A stretch of DNA of 64,000 nt from Warburgia ugandensis. Lineage: Eukaryota > Streptophyta > Magnoliopsida > Canellales > Canellaceae. The position numbers were made by a program, and so were the translations under genes. The stretch lies in contig CP141135.1 of the NCBI GenBank assembly GCA_035236585.1, positions 72,765,057-72,829,056 of the forward strand. The letters run 5' to 3'. The first letter of the stretch is position 1; every line of letters starts with the position of its first letter. Below, one piece after another: positions 1-13,331 of the stretch. The notes beneath the pieces are model-generated. The model was given only the letters and a program-made list of their open reading frames with translations, was not told the origin of the DNA and made no database searches.

Positions 1-1726
1 AAGAGAGGTAAATACTGTGCTTCTTGTTGAAAAGAAGTTAAACAGGACAGAGAGGACAAGAAATCTCCTCAGAGAGACTTCCAAATCTATCAAATAAAGT
101 TGAAACTTTTCCTTGTGTAGTTAATGAGAAACCGCAGAACAAAGTGATGTTCTTCCACCAGAAGAACTGTTACTTGCACATTGCTGACTTCAGTTTTAAG
201 GTAAGTCTTTCACCGGTAATCTTTTCTGAAGAATGGCAAAACAGAGATTCAGGGCCATCATAACCTTGCCCCTCCACAGGTTTATCACTTCATAAATTCA
301 GTTTTCTAGCTCGTCCATACAATTCTCTGTCTTAAAGTCTGGTCAGGGTGGTCGTTCCCAAGTCTATGAACTACCATAAGCCAAAAACCAATAGTTCAGG
401 GAGGCTTGTGACAAAGCAACTGCAAGAAGTTCAATGCAAGGTCAAATACAGTTGCATCCTTGCACACGACCTGGTGTGACGAATCTCACACAAAATATGG
501 CACTTGTTTATGCGCACAAGAAGGATGTGAGGACTGAAAATGGAAGTAGAAGTCAAATGCCAAAAACAAGGCAACAGAGTTTGACATCTCAAACATCCTT
601 CCATATCCATATTCTAGCTACAACTCTAAATCAAGCTTAGTGAAAGGGTTATATGTGAACAGCAGGTGCCACTGAAGAGCAGGTTCGGGTGTGCAAGCAG
701 GAGGATAGTGGCTGATAAAGAGCATCTAGAAATCTTCAACATTGTATAATATTAAAGATAAACAGTTAGCACATAAAAGACATTAACTTAATCATTATTA
801 ATGGACAATGATATGCTGGAAATAACATAGAATCACTGTTAAAGGGGGTCATGATGGTATCCTTACAGTGGATGTTACTGACAGGAGGAAGAGGAGGAGT
901 GTGAGCAGAAGCCGTAGTGAAATCCTTGAAGACTACAACTAGGAGTAAGAAGCCTGCACAGGAGCTACACTAGTATGAGCATCCTACTACTGGGATCCAA
1001 ACTAATGAGGATCCTTGGAGACATTTCAAAATCCTCACCAGACAACAGATCCAACAAGCTACAGAACATTGGGGTAAAATGAATTGCTTCCTGTTTCTCC
1101 TACCTCTGTTTTAAGTGTGCCATCTCATCTTGTTGAAGTTTGTTAAACTGCAGGAGGTAGATTATATCTAAGTCCAAAGAATCAGCCAAAAGTTGTTTGG
1201 CAAACCCCAAGAACATGACAATATATCATGAAATATCTGTGAAACCATAGAAGACCTTGGTTGTACAGTATCCTGAATAGAGGGTAATAGGATGCAGATA
1301 AGTGGCAATCGTTTGTGTAACATCATTCTAAATGAAAACAGAGAATCTCATCCAAAAAATCCTGGTTCACGAGTTTATGTTTACAAGATGGTGACTGCCA
1401 TGTTTTAGAAGTGGTTGCCAATAGTCAGATGCAAAACAAGCAGGTTCACATTCACATTGAAGAGGAAAAGCATAGATGTCTCTCAATTGCCTCAAAGAGG
1501 AAATTCAGGAACTAAAATGAATGCACTTAATTAGTACCTGTACATGGAAAACTAATCACATGCATCAAATATATTCAGCAACCAGCATAGAAAAAAGAGG
1601 ATCTGTTTTCTTGATGCAAGAACCTAAGCTTTAGACAAGATACTGCAACTTCCGGGGAATTACCAAAACCAAGGAGGCACAAAAATATGAACAAATACTA
1701 AACCAACTTTAGATCGAAATAGAGGA
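1..1726. other. 3' flank of the kinase gene, no supported gene
   Basis: Downstream side of the minus-strand kinase gene. It probably holds that gene's 3' UTR near 1700 and then intergenic sequence. Only short open stretches occur. One on the minus strand (about 1103-1197) reads like a protein C-terminus, and one on the plus strand near 830-950 is arginine/serine-rich. Neither has splice or family support. I see no repeats of the families found elsewhere in the window. Confidence 0.4.
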
Positions 1727-4700
1727 TCAAATGTGTTCTCTTCCGCGCACTCGTGGTGATTTCCGGTAGGATGGTAATGGGGATCCAGAAGGTGTGAGGT
1801 TCAATGGTGAAGGTAGGTGTCTTATTGGTGATTTCCGGGCAGGACTGGAAACTGCTGCCTTTTCTGTCTGAGAGACCTTGGCTACATTCTTTGAGGTCTG
1901 AAGCTGTTCTAGTGTAGCTAAAACTTCAGACATACGGGGCCGTCCCTTGGCTTCAGAACCAATGCACTGTAAAGCAAGGGTAGCGACCATACAGGCTCCT
2001 TTCTGAGGATACTGGCCCTCTAATTTGGTGTCCATGATACGGAACAACCTGCGCTTCTCACCTAAATATGGCTTTGCCCAGTCAACCAGATTCTGCTCTA
2101 TGCCTGTTTTTGACTTATCGAGCGCTCGACGTCCAGTTAAGAGCTCCAACAACACAACACCGAAGCTGTATACATCACTCTTTGCAGTTAGTCGGCCTGC
2201 CAACCATAGAAAGTATTAGTTTGAAGTCCATGATGCATCTTACAAATAACATTTTCTCCGAACATTAGTACAGTGTATGTACATGCTATGGCAAATGAGG
2301 ATATCAATGAAAGACAGCAGCATGACTACATAGATGCTTCACTAAGCAATCAAAATGCAGCATTATGAATCAGGCCAATAATGGGTTCAAAGAAAAAAGT
2401 TTTCAGTTCTGAGAAATCAAAATACCTGTAGCAACGTATTCTGGTGCTGCATAGCCATGGGTACCCATGACCTGTGTGGAGACATGAGTCCTATCCCCAG
2501 TAGGACCATCTTTCGCCAAGCCAAAATCTGAAAGTTTTGGATGAAAGTCCTGCAAGAATAAAGGGGAATTATGCTTTAATTTTTAGGATTACTTCAAATA
2601 CTGTGGGGTAGATGTGCTTTTTCTTTACATACTGCATCAAGAAGGATATTTGAAGCTTTAACGTCACGATATATAACTTGAAATTCAGCATCGTGCAAAA
2701 ATGAGAGTCCCCTGGCAGCCCCAATGGCAACCTTGATCCTCGTCTGCCAAGACAGCGGTTGGGCACCTCCTATAAGAGGCAAAACATCAAACACATGCTG
2801 CAGAATCAAACAACAAAAGCAAAAGAAAGGAAGTAATCCAAATATTGGAAAAGAAGAAACAATGAAACGTTAGAGAAGAAAATTTACTTCTAAATAGGTG
2901 GTTCTCCAAGCTGCCTTTGGGCATGAATTCATAAACCAAAAGTCTGTTATCACCCTCTGAACAGTACCCTATGAGCTTAACCAAATTTGGATGGTGAAGC
3001 TGGCCAAGATAGTTAACCTCTGTCTATAATTATTGATACCAACACCCAGTCAAAAAATGGCTAGTTATAAAATGCAAAGGTGAAAAGAATTTAAGGAGAA
3101 ACAAGATTACTAATAAACATACCAGCCACTCCTTGTGACCTTGGAAACCCTCTGGTTTTAGCTTCTTGACAGCAACCACCATCCCAGATCCAGGTCTTGC
3201 AGGTGTCAGAGTATGCTCATCAATCCATCCCTTAAATACATAACCAAATCCTCCTTCCCCAAGAAGACTCTCTGGCCGGAAATTCTTAGTTGCATTTTTT
3301 AGCTCATTGAAAGTGAAGGCCTTCAAATTTGAGGATGATAATATCTCGCCTTCAGATCGTGGAGTAGGAAGAGTCTCATTGCTCTTTTGGCTGTAAGTAG
3401 ACACTGTCCAAGTTGATGGACCTGAAGATGTGCCTGTTCCTGGAGTCACTTTTGATGGTTCTGGATAATGAATAAAAAGTAGAGTTAACAAGCATCAAGA
3501 GCTACAAAACACCATCCACCAACTAAGCTTGTCTCTAAAGCATTGAGCAGAGTTTGCACAAGGAAACCATCTCAAGATATGAAATCAAATACATACTGGA
3601 AATATATCTAACAATGAAAGGCTGCAGGAGCAAAATAGTGAACCATCACAGACTGTAGAAAACTTACAACTGGTTTGTGAACAGAAAACAACATCTGCAA
3701 GGTCAAACTCTGAGGTGGATCTTACAGCAGTAGCTTCTGCTATAGCTGCTCTCACATGATTAAGATGTTACACGGTCATGGACTAAGTTAGGCACGCACA
3801 GAAAATATTACCATAATCAAAGTGCTTTCAAAGTAAAACTATCTCAAAACTCATGTGCTTCATTGTAGCACAAAACAAATTGAGATGGATAACCAATTCA
3901 TTAGCAAGAGATTTGAGGATGTTGAAGTTATTTTCTGGTCATTTTCCAAACTCACAATGACGTAGCCAACAGTTTCACAAAAGGCCTCACAAGTGATTAT
4001 CAATAATAATCAATGGATAAGCTAAAAACATCAAGAGCGACATCTTTGCTTGAGGACACCGCCAGAAATAACATATTCTGTTTTGTTTGTAAAATAGTGG
4101 CATTATCATAATTATTGCAATTTGTTTAAAAGTGTGGATTACATTCACACAAAAGTTCACAATGGGATTGAGTTGTAGAGTTCCATGAATTCCCTTTCCA
4201 CTATCTTTGCTTTCCCTTGTTTATCCTTCACAATGATAACTCAGTACCAACAAAAATTTAGATAACACATGACCTAGTTCTTTTGTAAATATCTTTAAAT
4301 ATAATGATCCATGGAGCTGCACAGCTTTAGAAGCAAGGGGATTTCCCCTATGCATTCATCTCCTTTATTGCTGCACTCTGCTAGCCTAACAGCAGACAAA
4401 ACTGTACTTCAACTTTATCAGGTTAAGGCATCAAGCTATTGCCAGCTTAAGCGCAATCAAATTTCCAAGTGTTATCAAACCTTGGTAGTGATAACTCTTA
4501 AGCTGGCACAAATTGTCATTGGTGAAGACGCAACATGGTTGTGGAAATAACTGAAGACCAACTAACATTGACCCATGGAAATGCATTTCTTGGACAAGAG
4601 ATCGTGCTTCAATAATACAGCTGACTTTTCTCAGTTAAAATGCTGACAAAGAGACTTCCACTCTCCATGTGTTCCTTTAAGAAACATACTGGACACATCT

Positions 4701-6691
4701 GCTCGGCATCTGAACCATTTGAGTAGAGAAAGATGTAATAACAGTCATTTGGCTCCTAAAGTCCACGGGCGACTGAACTTCACAAAAATCCTGAATTGAA
4801 GGCTGGAAAAAATAACGGCTAAACCCCATCTTGATGAACATTATATGGAACTGAACCCATGAAAAGGTTCCTTATAACCATTTTTTGGGTACATTCTCTA
4901 GAACTAACCTGCAACTACAAACCAACTTCCATAACCACAAACACACAGAACCTACTAAAATCCACAAGGAATCACATTTACACCGACAGCTTAGCTCACA
5001 ACTGCAAATCATCATCATCATCATCATCATCAAGACCTTATCCCAATTAGGGGTCGGACACATGAATCTTATTCCTCCATTCCACTCTATTGAATACCAT
5101 GTCTTCATTTAGTCCCAAAGTTTTTAAATCTTTCCTCACCACTTCTATCCACGTTCTTTTGGGCTTCCCCTTGCCCTTTTAAAACTTTCTACTTGTATTG
5201 CCTCACTTCTTCTAACCGGGGCCGTTGTTGGTCTCCTTTGAACATGTCCAAACCATCTAAGTCTAGTCTCCCTCATCTTATTACCTATTGGTGCTATCCC
5301 TAAATTTCCTCGAATATTTTCATTTCGAATTCTATCTTTTCTTGTCTTACCACTCATCCATCTCAACATCCTCATTTCTGCGACGCTCATCCTATGAGTA
5401 TGATGTTCCTTAACTGCCCAACATTCTGATCCATAGAGCATGGCCGGCCTTATGGCCATCCTATAGAATTTTCCTTTTAGTTTGAGTGGCACCCGTCGAT
5501 CATACAAAACTCCAGATGCACATCTCCATTTGTTCCAACCCGCTTGAATTCTCTGGATAACCTCCCTCTCAATCTCTCCACTCTCATGAATTATTGATCC
5601 TAAGTACCGAAAGTGGTTTTTGATGGGGACTTCTTGGTTATCAATCTTGACTGGTATTCTACTCCTACTCTCCTTGCTAAAATTACATTCCATATATTCT
5701 GTTTTAGTTCGACTAATTTTAAATCCAAAGATAAATATAATTATCAGAGCAACCACAGATAATGTATGAGCCTCAAAATATCATCCAACCACTTGAGAGT
5801 CGAGATCAAAACCATTACAGAACTTCTTTAATGATTTAAACACATTTAAAACGCTTCAAACAGTGGTAAAATGGCAAGCAAGAAGTCTACAAGGAACTCA
5901 TCACCTAACATAGCCTATTAGAAAACTCAGGATTGAAAATACTAGTTTCAGATTGGTTAGATAGAGAAAATCAACTTTCCCCATATCAATCAGAAAACTA
6001 AGACAAGCCAAAAAGGAAAATATAAGACAATAAAATCACAGAAAACTCATATTTCCATTATTGGCAATGCAAAAATTTACACCTGCAACCGAAAATCCTC
6101 AATCGGGAAGAGAAAAACTCATACTTCATTGCTTTTGTATATACGGTTTTTTGCAGGATAATTTCACATCTACACCAAACCCAAAACTACAAGATCCAAA
6201 CTCAAGGTAATAGCATTTCCTTGACCTTTTCCAACATCTAAACCAAAATCTCAAGCCCCCTGAAAACAACGACAAGCGTTCACTTCTAGCATTAAAACCT
6301 ATTTACTACATAAAATCCCAAAAAAGAAAGAGCCAACCAGTAAAAACCTTAAAAAGAAAACAATCACAACCCATCAAAAGGCATAAAGAGTTTCATTTAC
6401 TACATTTGACCATCTTCAAAGAAGGAAATAAAACTCAGAACCATGAGCCACTCAGAAAAGCCAGTCAAATCTCACGAAAATCGCAACTTTAACTCCAAAA
6501 ATGGAAATCAATTGATGAAAATCAAAACCCAGATATCAAAACCAAAAGCAGCCAAAACCCATAAAACACTCAAAAAAAGAAAAACCTTTTGGCGAAATTG
6601 ACGTAATCATAACGAAAGAAAGCTTACCAGAAGTATTCAGAGAGCTCAAAGCGTTGTCGACTTTGTTAGAAGCATTCAAGCAGTTGCCCAT
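1727..6691 (-). CDS. Receptor-like cytoplasmic kinase VII, PBL2/PBL3 (APK2)-like, six exons
   Basis: Serine/threonine protein kinase expected at the plasma membrane, acting below receptor kinases in immune and growth signalling (family knowledge). Exons, 5' to 3': 6691-6628, 3460-3123, 3023-2888, 2769-2633, 2549-2426, 2196-1727; all junctions are GT-AG and keep frame, giving 422 residues, a normal family length. The start MGNC gives a myristoylation glycine (G2) and a likely palmitoylated cysteine (C4). The glycine-rich loop GEGGFG lies at about residues 89-94, the VAVK lysine at 120, the catalytic YRD at 213-215 (Tyr instead of His, usual in this subfamily), DFG at 233-235 and APE at 260-262. 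The C-terminal tail carries [12 protein letters not shown], as in PBL2/PBL3. Intron 1 is 3.2 kb and contains a LINE fragment. No frame breaks were seen. Assignment to PBL2/PBL3 rather than another RLCK-VII group rests on the N-terminus, the SEGEILSS segment and the C-terminus. Confidence 0.95.
3461..6627 (-). other. Large first intron of the kinase gene
   Basis: This 3.2-kb intron separates the 21-codon myristoylation exon from the kinase exons. It contains an RTE LINE fragment at 5008-5731. The remaining parts (3461-5007 and 5732-6627) are AT-rich; I see no exon or other element in them. Confidence 0.85.
5008..5731 (-). mobile_element. RTE-type LINE, 5'-truncated copy
   Basis: Minus-strand open frame at 5145-5756 matches the C-terminal part of plant RTE reverse transcriptases, including the [29 protein letters not shown] and [11 protein letters not shown] segments. 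The 3' end is an ATC/GAT trinucleotide run at 5008-5031, the short tandem tail typical of RTE elements. The copy keeps roughly the last 0.7 kb and lies in the same orientation as the host kinase gene. No clear target-site duplication was found. Confidence 0.9.
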
Positions 6692-7016
6692 GGAGAGCTT
6701 CAGAGAAATTCTCTTCCAGAAATCAGAAGCCCATGAAAGAATTGAATTCTGGGCAGAAGAAGCAGGAAAGGAATTCCTTTTCCTCTTCCTCTTTGACTAA
6801 GAATTGGAGAAAAGTTATTGGATTTTGGGAGGAAGATAAATGTAAAGGGGGAGGAAGAAACAAGGGAAGAAGAACATGCTGAGAAGAAGCCCACGTCTAC
6901 TCAGCTGGAAAACGTCAAACGTGTGGGGACAAATAGACCCCTAATTACCAAAATACCCCTCATTAAATACAAAAAATCAATAGAAACTATTTTGTTTTTT
7001 TTTTTTTTCTTTTGAC
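6692..7016 (-). promoter_or_regulatory. Probable 5' UTR and proximal promoter of the kinase gene
   Basis: Sequence immediately upstream of the kinase start codon at 6691. Read on the minus strand it is pyrimidine-rich with CT runs near 6770-6800, as often seen in plant 5' leaders. A poly-T tract (plus strand) lies at about 6994-7009. No transcription start or TATA box could be fixed. Confidence 0.35.
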
Positions 7017-7398
7017 GATCATTTGTTGTGTGCTCCCTGCGCGTGTGATCAGCGCACATCGTCCATGTGATTGTTGATCCAAACCGTTCAACTTCTATGC
7101 CACATTGCAGGTCTAACATATTGCTGATACTCTTCTCCAAAGGTTGGAGTATTAGCATCATCAATGGAGAAGATCTGATCACCAACCATATGGGCTCCAG
7201 ATGGACTTTGGAGGCAGGCAAAACTATGTACCGATCTACACGAGCAGAAGCGATGTGCAAACTCCTTAAGGTGGACGGCAAACTGCGGCCCACCATTCAA
7301 CCAAATTACACGGTCCATTAAGATTAAGACAATCTAATCAATGCCCCCTCCAAGATGGATTGATTGGATACAATTACACCCAATTTGTTATCACATTT

Positions 7399-7436
7399 AA
7401 TCAGATAGCTGGGATGGATATTCCAGCTATCTGATT
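7399..7436. repeat. Perfect 14-bp inverted repeat, 10-bp loop
   Basis: AATCAGATAGCTGG at 7399-7412 is matched exactly by its reverse complement at 7423-7436. It is probably the core of a small palindromic element. No flanking duplication was recognised. Confidence 0.6.
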
Positions 7437-10400
7437 GGAAGGTTGTGATCTTTGATCAATGTGATATCTAGAGACATGGGCCATCCAAAGTGGGTCCCAT
7501 CAGATGGACTTTTTGGTGCTCTTCTCGACTACCATCTCCATCTTAATGACGTCAACTTTCCCACGTAATCTTGACCGATCATTCACTGGTTAGAGTGGCT
7601 TGGTAGTTCACGTCTGATACAGTGGCTTGCTATATCAAGTAACATGGAAACAGCGGTAGAAATCGGAGGGGAATGATAAAATGATAACTACTAATAACAG
7701 TCGTTGATTTGGAAAGAGATTTTCCTTAAATAACTCTACAGTGACTTGTGGGAAGGTAAGAGACTTGAGAAATGGTGGCAAAGAATATTTTCGTATTAAT
7801 TAAAGTCGATTAAGTGCCTGCCTTTCTTGACTTATCAAAAGATGTCGTTTAAAAGTATTTTCTGCTAATTTTTATAATTTAATCTAAATTAATTCTTTTA
7901 ATGATTATTATCTAAAGTTTTTAGAACATTTCTTTTGCTTTTCTTTTTTTTTATTTGTGGCATTTTTGACATTGTTGTCACGTAAAGATCATGACGCACT
8001 ATAACGGAGGCAACAAAACTTTCTAGCTAATAGAAATGAGCGGTTTGACTAACACTCCTTTCACACGCATTGTTGGACTTTTGAATGGGACCCACCAATC
8101 GCAGCGAATGTAAGGGAACGAGAAGATTTGTGGTCCGAAATTAGTCTAAATGTTGGTAAACCTTCACTAACCATCCCTTAGATGACCATTGTTCAGCCAC
8201 AAAGAGAAAAGACGTTCATTTGGGGGACAGAATTTGATTTCCAAGAGTTTATCCGGGGCTTGTTGTTCTATGATCAGAACCGTTGATCTGCGAGCCTCGT
8301 CTTAGACACGCCAGGCATAGAAAAATCTCTACATCTCCATTAGATTATCTAGATTCTGGAACACTTCATTCTTTAAATAAATTGGGTGGGTATGGAAATG
8401 ACCCATGATGATTGCCAAGTTGAGATTGGGGAATGAGTGGGCAAGGCAAAAAAAAAAATCATAAAAATTTGAGAAACATTTGGAAAAAAAAAAATTGGGA
8501 AAAAAAGAATTATAAAAATTTGAATTTTATTTATTTATTTACTAAATTTACAGATAATATTTGAGATTTTAATGCCTTTCAAAAAAATTGAAAATTTGAT
8601 AGATTATTTTTTGAATTTGAATTTAATTTCACAAACTCAAGTTTAAATTGGTAAACATGTATAGAATTGGAAATGTGTAAGAAGTTTGGAAAGACTCTCT
8701 ACTTAATAAAACTTTACTTAATTTAGGCAATGGCTTTAATTTCTTTATTCTAATTATTTGTTTATTGTAAAAGAGAGCCTTGCCGTAATCATAGAGCGTG
8801 ATCTAAAAATCATCCGTTTGGGGTATGAAAATAACCTCTTGCAAAAACAAAATAAAGTTGTGTATTTTTAGACTCTTGTTATGACTGTTGTGATGGCACC
8901 AGACTAACCTTTTTATTTGTTTATTATTTTCTTTAAGGAAAATTAATCTTTGATGAAATTTTAGGTAAAATCTAGCCATCAAGATGGTACTTTCTAGATC
9001 TTGTTCATAAAATAATTAAAGTAAACCTACAAGAATTCAATTTCTAGACGCCAAGACACCCTTCTTTCAATGCCACGTGGGGTCCCTATGCACTGGCATT
9101 TGGATTTATTTATTTATTTTATGAGCTTTAAGCACATGTGATTAAGTTTTGATAGACCATATTTTTGTTCCTTTCAGTGTCATAACATAATCTAACGACT
9201 TTGGAAAAATCAATTCACTAGAAGATCTATTGATCTCTGGATTTTGGTCATCTAAAAGTACTGCTCATCAGACACCAAAAGGAAGATTCCAACCATTTGT
9301 TCGCAAACAACGGGAAAAGATAAAATTAAAATTAAAAAAAAAAGTTTAACCAATTGGAGGATCAGCGTCATCCAATGGGTAAGATTTTTCGAGCACTACA
9401 ATCTTAAGATGACTCACCGTCTCAGGCACACATTTTGCTGGTCCCTCAATTGGTTTTCAGAAAATTTAAGATAATTGTAGTTAACAATGTCGAGTGCAGT
9501 TGGTTGCATACAACTCGATTGGCACCTCCTTTAGAATGAGCTTGATCACAGTTCGATTTGCGCTTTCCACCTTTGGATGGGGACTAGATTTAGGATGTGT
9601 GAGAGCTATTATATAAACGAAAAAATAAAAACGGTGACAGTAGTACCCTTATATAAACAAGGATGTGGGATAATATCCCTCAAATAAATGGAATAGCTTA
9701 TGATTTACTCATCTAATCTCATTTTCTACTAAGGAGCATGGACTAATATTTTATGCTGGAAAGGTATTAATAGTGAGAGGGTACTTTTGTCAATGATCTT
9801 AAGTTGGAATGAACTAAGCCAATGGGTTGGGTTGGACTAGGCCAGTTCATGCTCTACAAGCTCGCTAGACTTGGCTCTTCCTGGATCTGAATAAACTATT
9901 CGGGCCGGGGTAGTCTACCCCACAATCGACATGAACCATCAATTCATTGGCGAAATATCAAGCTGCCCAGTGGACGGCGAACTTCGCCGCCTTTATAAAA
10001 AGGCACGAAGCTCCCGTATGCATTCGGTTCGGAAAAAGGGGTAGATTATAATGGGTCTATACTATAAAATTTTATTTTATATTTTTTGTAAGAGATTATT
10101 TTTATGAATTTATCGTTGTTTTAGGTTACGTGATAGCAACTCAACCATTGAACTAAAGCTTCTTGTCTTGCTCTACTGCCTTTATATTATAATTTAATAT
10201 ATATAATTTAAAATGTTTTCTTTATTTTTAGTTTTTTTATGTGAGGAAAAGTAGAAACCTTAGGGGAGCGAAGGATTAACGGCATCCAAACGAGAAAGTT
10301 TGGGGGACTGCCCATTTAAATTAGTAGCTTGGAAAATGATCAATTATAAAACCAAATAATGTATGGGCCTCAAATATAATATTAGCGCATGCAATTCCAT

Positions 10401-12837
10401 AAATCAATCTAGACTCACAAACAAGATACAAGGAGTCACTATATTTTTAATATATATATATGTTAATTTCAGTTGTTTATGCAGTAGTATGGAGTATGTG
10501 ACATTTGATTGGGCGAAAAAAAAAAATTAAAAACAAAAAAGGTGAGAAGAAATGTCAATTAAAAACTTTTTTTAGCTAATCAAATGAAATTTGCACTAAG
10601 CCAATGGGTTGTATTTAAAATAAGATTGAGACCCAATTAAAAACTTTTTCCAAACCAATCAAATAGACACAAACTTGTGCTTGAAGGATTGAGACCTATT
10701 CCTAGTCATACTGAATCACTTTGGTGATTAAGAGTTTCTTTTTTTTCTTTCTTTTTTGAAAAAAATTGGTAACTAAGACATACAGTAGGTCTTGATATAT
10801 ACACCGTTTTCATACTTATCTTAACATATGAAATGCAAATTTAAAACTACTTAAAATTGAAGATTAGTTTTTCTCAACCAATGCTAGAGATGGATGACGA
10901 TAAAGAAGAAAAAAATGAAAAGTTGTGCTAAGTAGAGAAAAATCTAAATTTAGTTGCTTCATAATTTTTTGATTAAAATAAATAAATAAATAAATAAGAG
11001 AGAAAAGTAAACCATAAGCTAAGTGGTTTAGATCAATTTGGTCATGGTGAAACAAAGATTGTGGGACTGGAATTGTCCCGGGGTTCAATCAGTCATCATA
11101 TGACTTGACACTGCATCTTGGACAAGCACGAAAAAGGTCAAAGCCACGCGCCTCCACCCCATCCTTTACTCCGCGCCTTCCATCATTATCAAATGGACAC
11201 CTTTGAAATTTCTGCTCCAATTTGGAGATCGCTGGACCATCTTTATTACAAAATGCGCGTGGCGTTACAATCCATAACAAATCCTTGCTGTCTGGTGTCC
11301 GAATTTATAGTATGCAGTTTTATTTTGTATTTTTGCAAGGATCTGTTCAAAATTTTAAATCCGTGACTTCAAGGTTATATGACGATAACTTTATTCTTGC
11401 ATCAAGACTCTTCGAAAGCTTAAATCATTATATATATTTTTTCACGCTTGCTTTTGTTGGATGTTCCTCTCTTTCCTTCCATCCAAAAAAAATGTACTAG
11501 CTGTCATACTTCTATTTTCTTCCAGTATCCAAATCATTTATGTATTTTTGCCTGTTCTAGATGGCCTGTGTACCAAAAAACTCATTTATTAGATGCCTCT
11601 AAGATCGATCATGCTCCTTAGACATTTCTGCGTTTGTGAAATGGACAGTTTTGAACATTTCCCCACCCATTTTACAATCCCAAAAGGTCCAAGCTAGAAC
11701 CATGGTGCAATGGAAGAGTTTTTTATTTGTCTGCCACTTAGGACAGCCCGAACCACACCAAGGGCTTGGGTCACTGAAGAAATAGAGCCAGTGGGCTTGA
11801 CGTGCATTTCTTTTTTAGTGGAAAGCTATTCAAAGGTTTTTGTGGTAGAAATTCTCCTCTCTCTCTCTCACCTTCTCGACTGGACTATATCTTTGGCAAG
11901 CCAAAAATCGTTGCAGGTCCACCTCTTAGAAGATCTAAACGTTAAGACCTGAAGCTCTGAGCCCTTGTTTTCTTGAGTTGCTAAAATATAGGACAACTTA
12001 GAAAGTCTGAATACCACAACAGTAAAACATAGACCAATCAAACAGCTTATTGTTGAGAAGTAATTTAGTCAATGGCCTGTACATTTCTTCTCCTATTTCA
12101 CTTTCTACTTTCCTTGTCATTGAGTTATGGAATTGGAAAAAACCCAAGCATAAAGAGAAACGACTAAGGAATGGAGAGTCAGCGCCTTGAATTTCAGGGC
12201 ACGAGGAATGATTGGAACATCTACTAGAACCACGTCAGGGGTACACCACATCAACATGATATACGCGGAGACTTACAGCCAGCATGTCTCTGGACTCTAG
12301 TCCCTTCAGTCCGGGTATGCCCACGTAATAGCAATTAACGTCCGGAGCACGAAAACTCAACTCAACTAGAAAAAAGACTCAGAATGGGTGAGTCAATTTC
12401 TTCCTTTAGAACCGTATCTGAGAGTTTCCTATCTTATACGGCTCACTAGTCAATTCTTTTGGTGTCTTATCATAGTTTAAGATATCTAACTGAAAGAGAT
12501 TTCTTGTAAATCTATCCAATTTTTTTTATCAAATTAACCAGAAGAGGTGAATTACATGAGATTCAAGTTAGCTCGAAGACCCAGCTCTAACTCATATATA
12601 ACTCTTAGCGAGTTATTTTTAAATGACCAGTTTTGTTGAGTTGAGTCAACTCAGAAGAGTTTCCGAGTACTTGCAAGTTTTAGAACTCTGGTTTCATTTG
12701 TACTTTTGCAGGTCCTACTATGTACATCATATTTCCGCATTTCATAATCTTGCGTTGAGTTTCATTTCCTTAATCAAAGGATAGTAATACATGCATAGCC
12801 TTCTTAAGATCTGAACCGTTCTCCCACTGAAGTTCTC

Positions 12838-12971
12838 ATCCTTTGAATGATCCCATCCACTGTTTTCTTGAGTTGTGTAACATGGACGGTGAAAATTTTT
12901 CACACTTACATTTTACAGCTCAAGAAACACTGACTAGGATCTTACAAAGGCATTGCTGTCTCAAGAATTAC
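12838..12971. mobile_element. Hairpin MITE-like element, copy 1
   Basis: The left arm, with ATCCTTTGAATGATCC followed by TTTTCTTGAGTTG, is approximately the reverse complement of the right arm with AGCTCAAGAAAC and CTAGGATCTTAC. This gives a short fold-back element with no coding capacity. Similar arms occur at 53833-53950 and 63682-63790. The exact ends are uncertain. Confidence 0.45.
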
Positions 12972-13204
12972 AAAGACAGGATTCGTGGGTTTATTAAGGA
13001 TGGTCCTCTATTATTTTCTAGGATTTATATGATTTAAAAATAATCATAAACTCAAGAGATATATGATACAGTCTTTTGAAATTTTTTAATAATTAACAAG
13101 ACCCATTAGAAAATTATATTTCCTGAAAAAAATTTGAATTTTGCATAACTCTAAAAAAGAAAGAATAACTCAAAAACTCACTTAAAACGTCTCTGCAGAT
13201 CTTT

Positions 13205-13331
13205 TTTAGGATCTCTAACATATTTTCTTGGGGTTAGAAATTATTACCATTCATTTTTATTAAGTTTTTTTAAGACCCAGAATAAGTGGTTTGCTAGGAT
13301 CTTACAGAGGCATTGCTGTCTCATGAATTAC
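13205..13331. mobile_element. Hairpin MITE-like element, copy 2
   Basis: The left arm contains TTAGGATCTCTAAC and TTTTCTTGGGGTT; the right arm contains GCTAGGATCTTACAGAGG. The right arm and its flank (13294-13331) repeat 12934-12971 with two differences over 38 bases, tying this copy to the neighbouring element. The arms have diverged and the ends are approximate. Confidence 0.35.

Noticed and set aside
830-952. Arg/Ser-rich short plus-strand frame
   Set aside because: About 34 codons with a stop just upstream, no ATG and no splice sites. Purine-rich sequence gives such frames by chance.
5008-5031. ATC microsatellite as an independent repeat
   Set aside because: The same triplet runs occur at 30613, 37380 and 58320, always at the 3' end of RTE copies, so they are LINE tails.
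6901-7321. Several overlapping ORFs upstream of the kinase gene
   Set aside because: They lie on both strands across the same bases and show no domain. The region is promoter or intergenic.
11010-11095. tRNA-like sequence with GGGGTTCAATC
   Set aside because: No cloverleaf could be drawn with a paired acceptor stem. It may be a SINE head, but no body was recognised.
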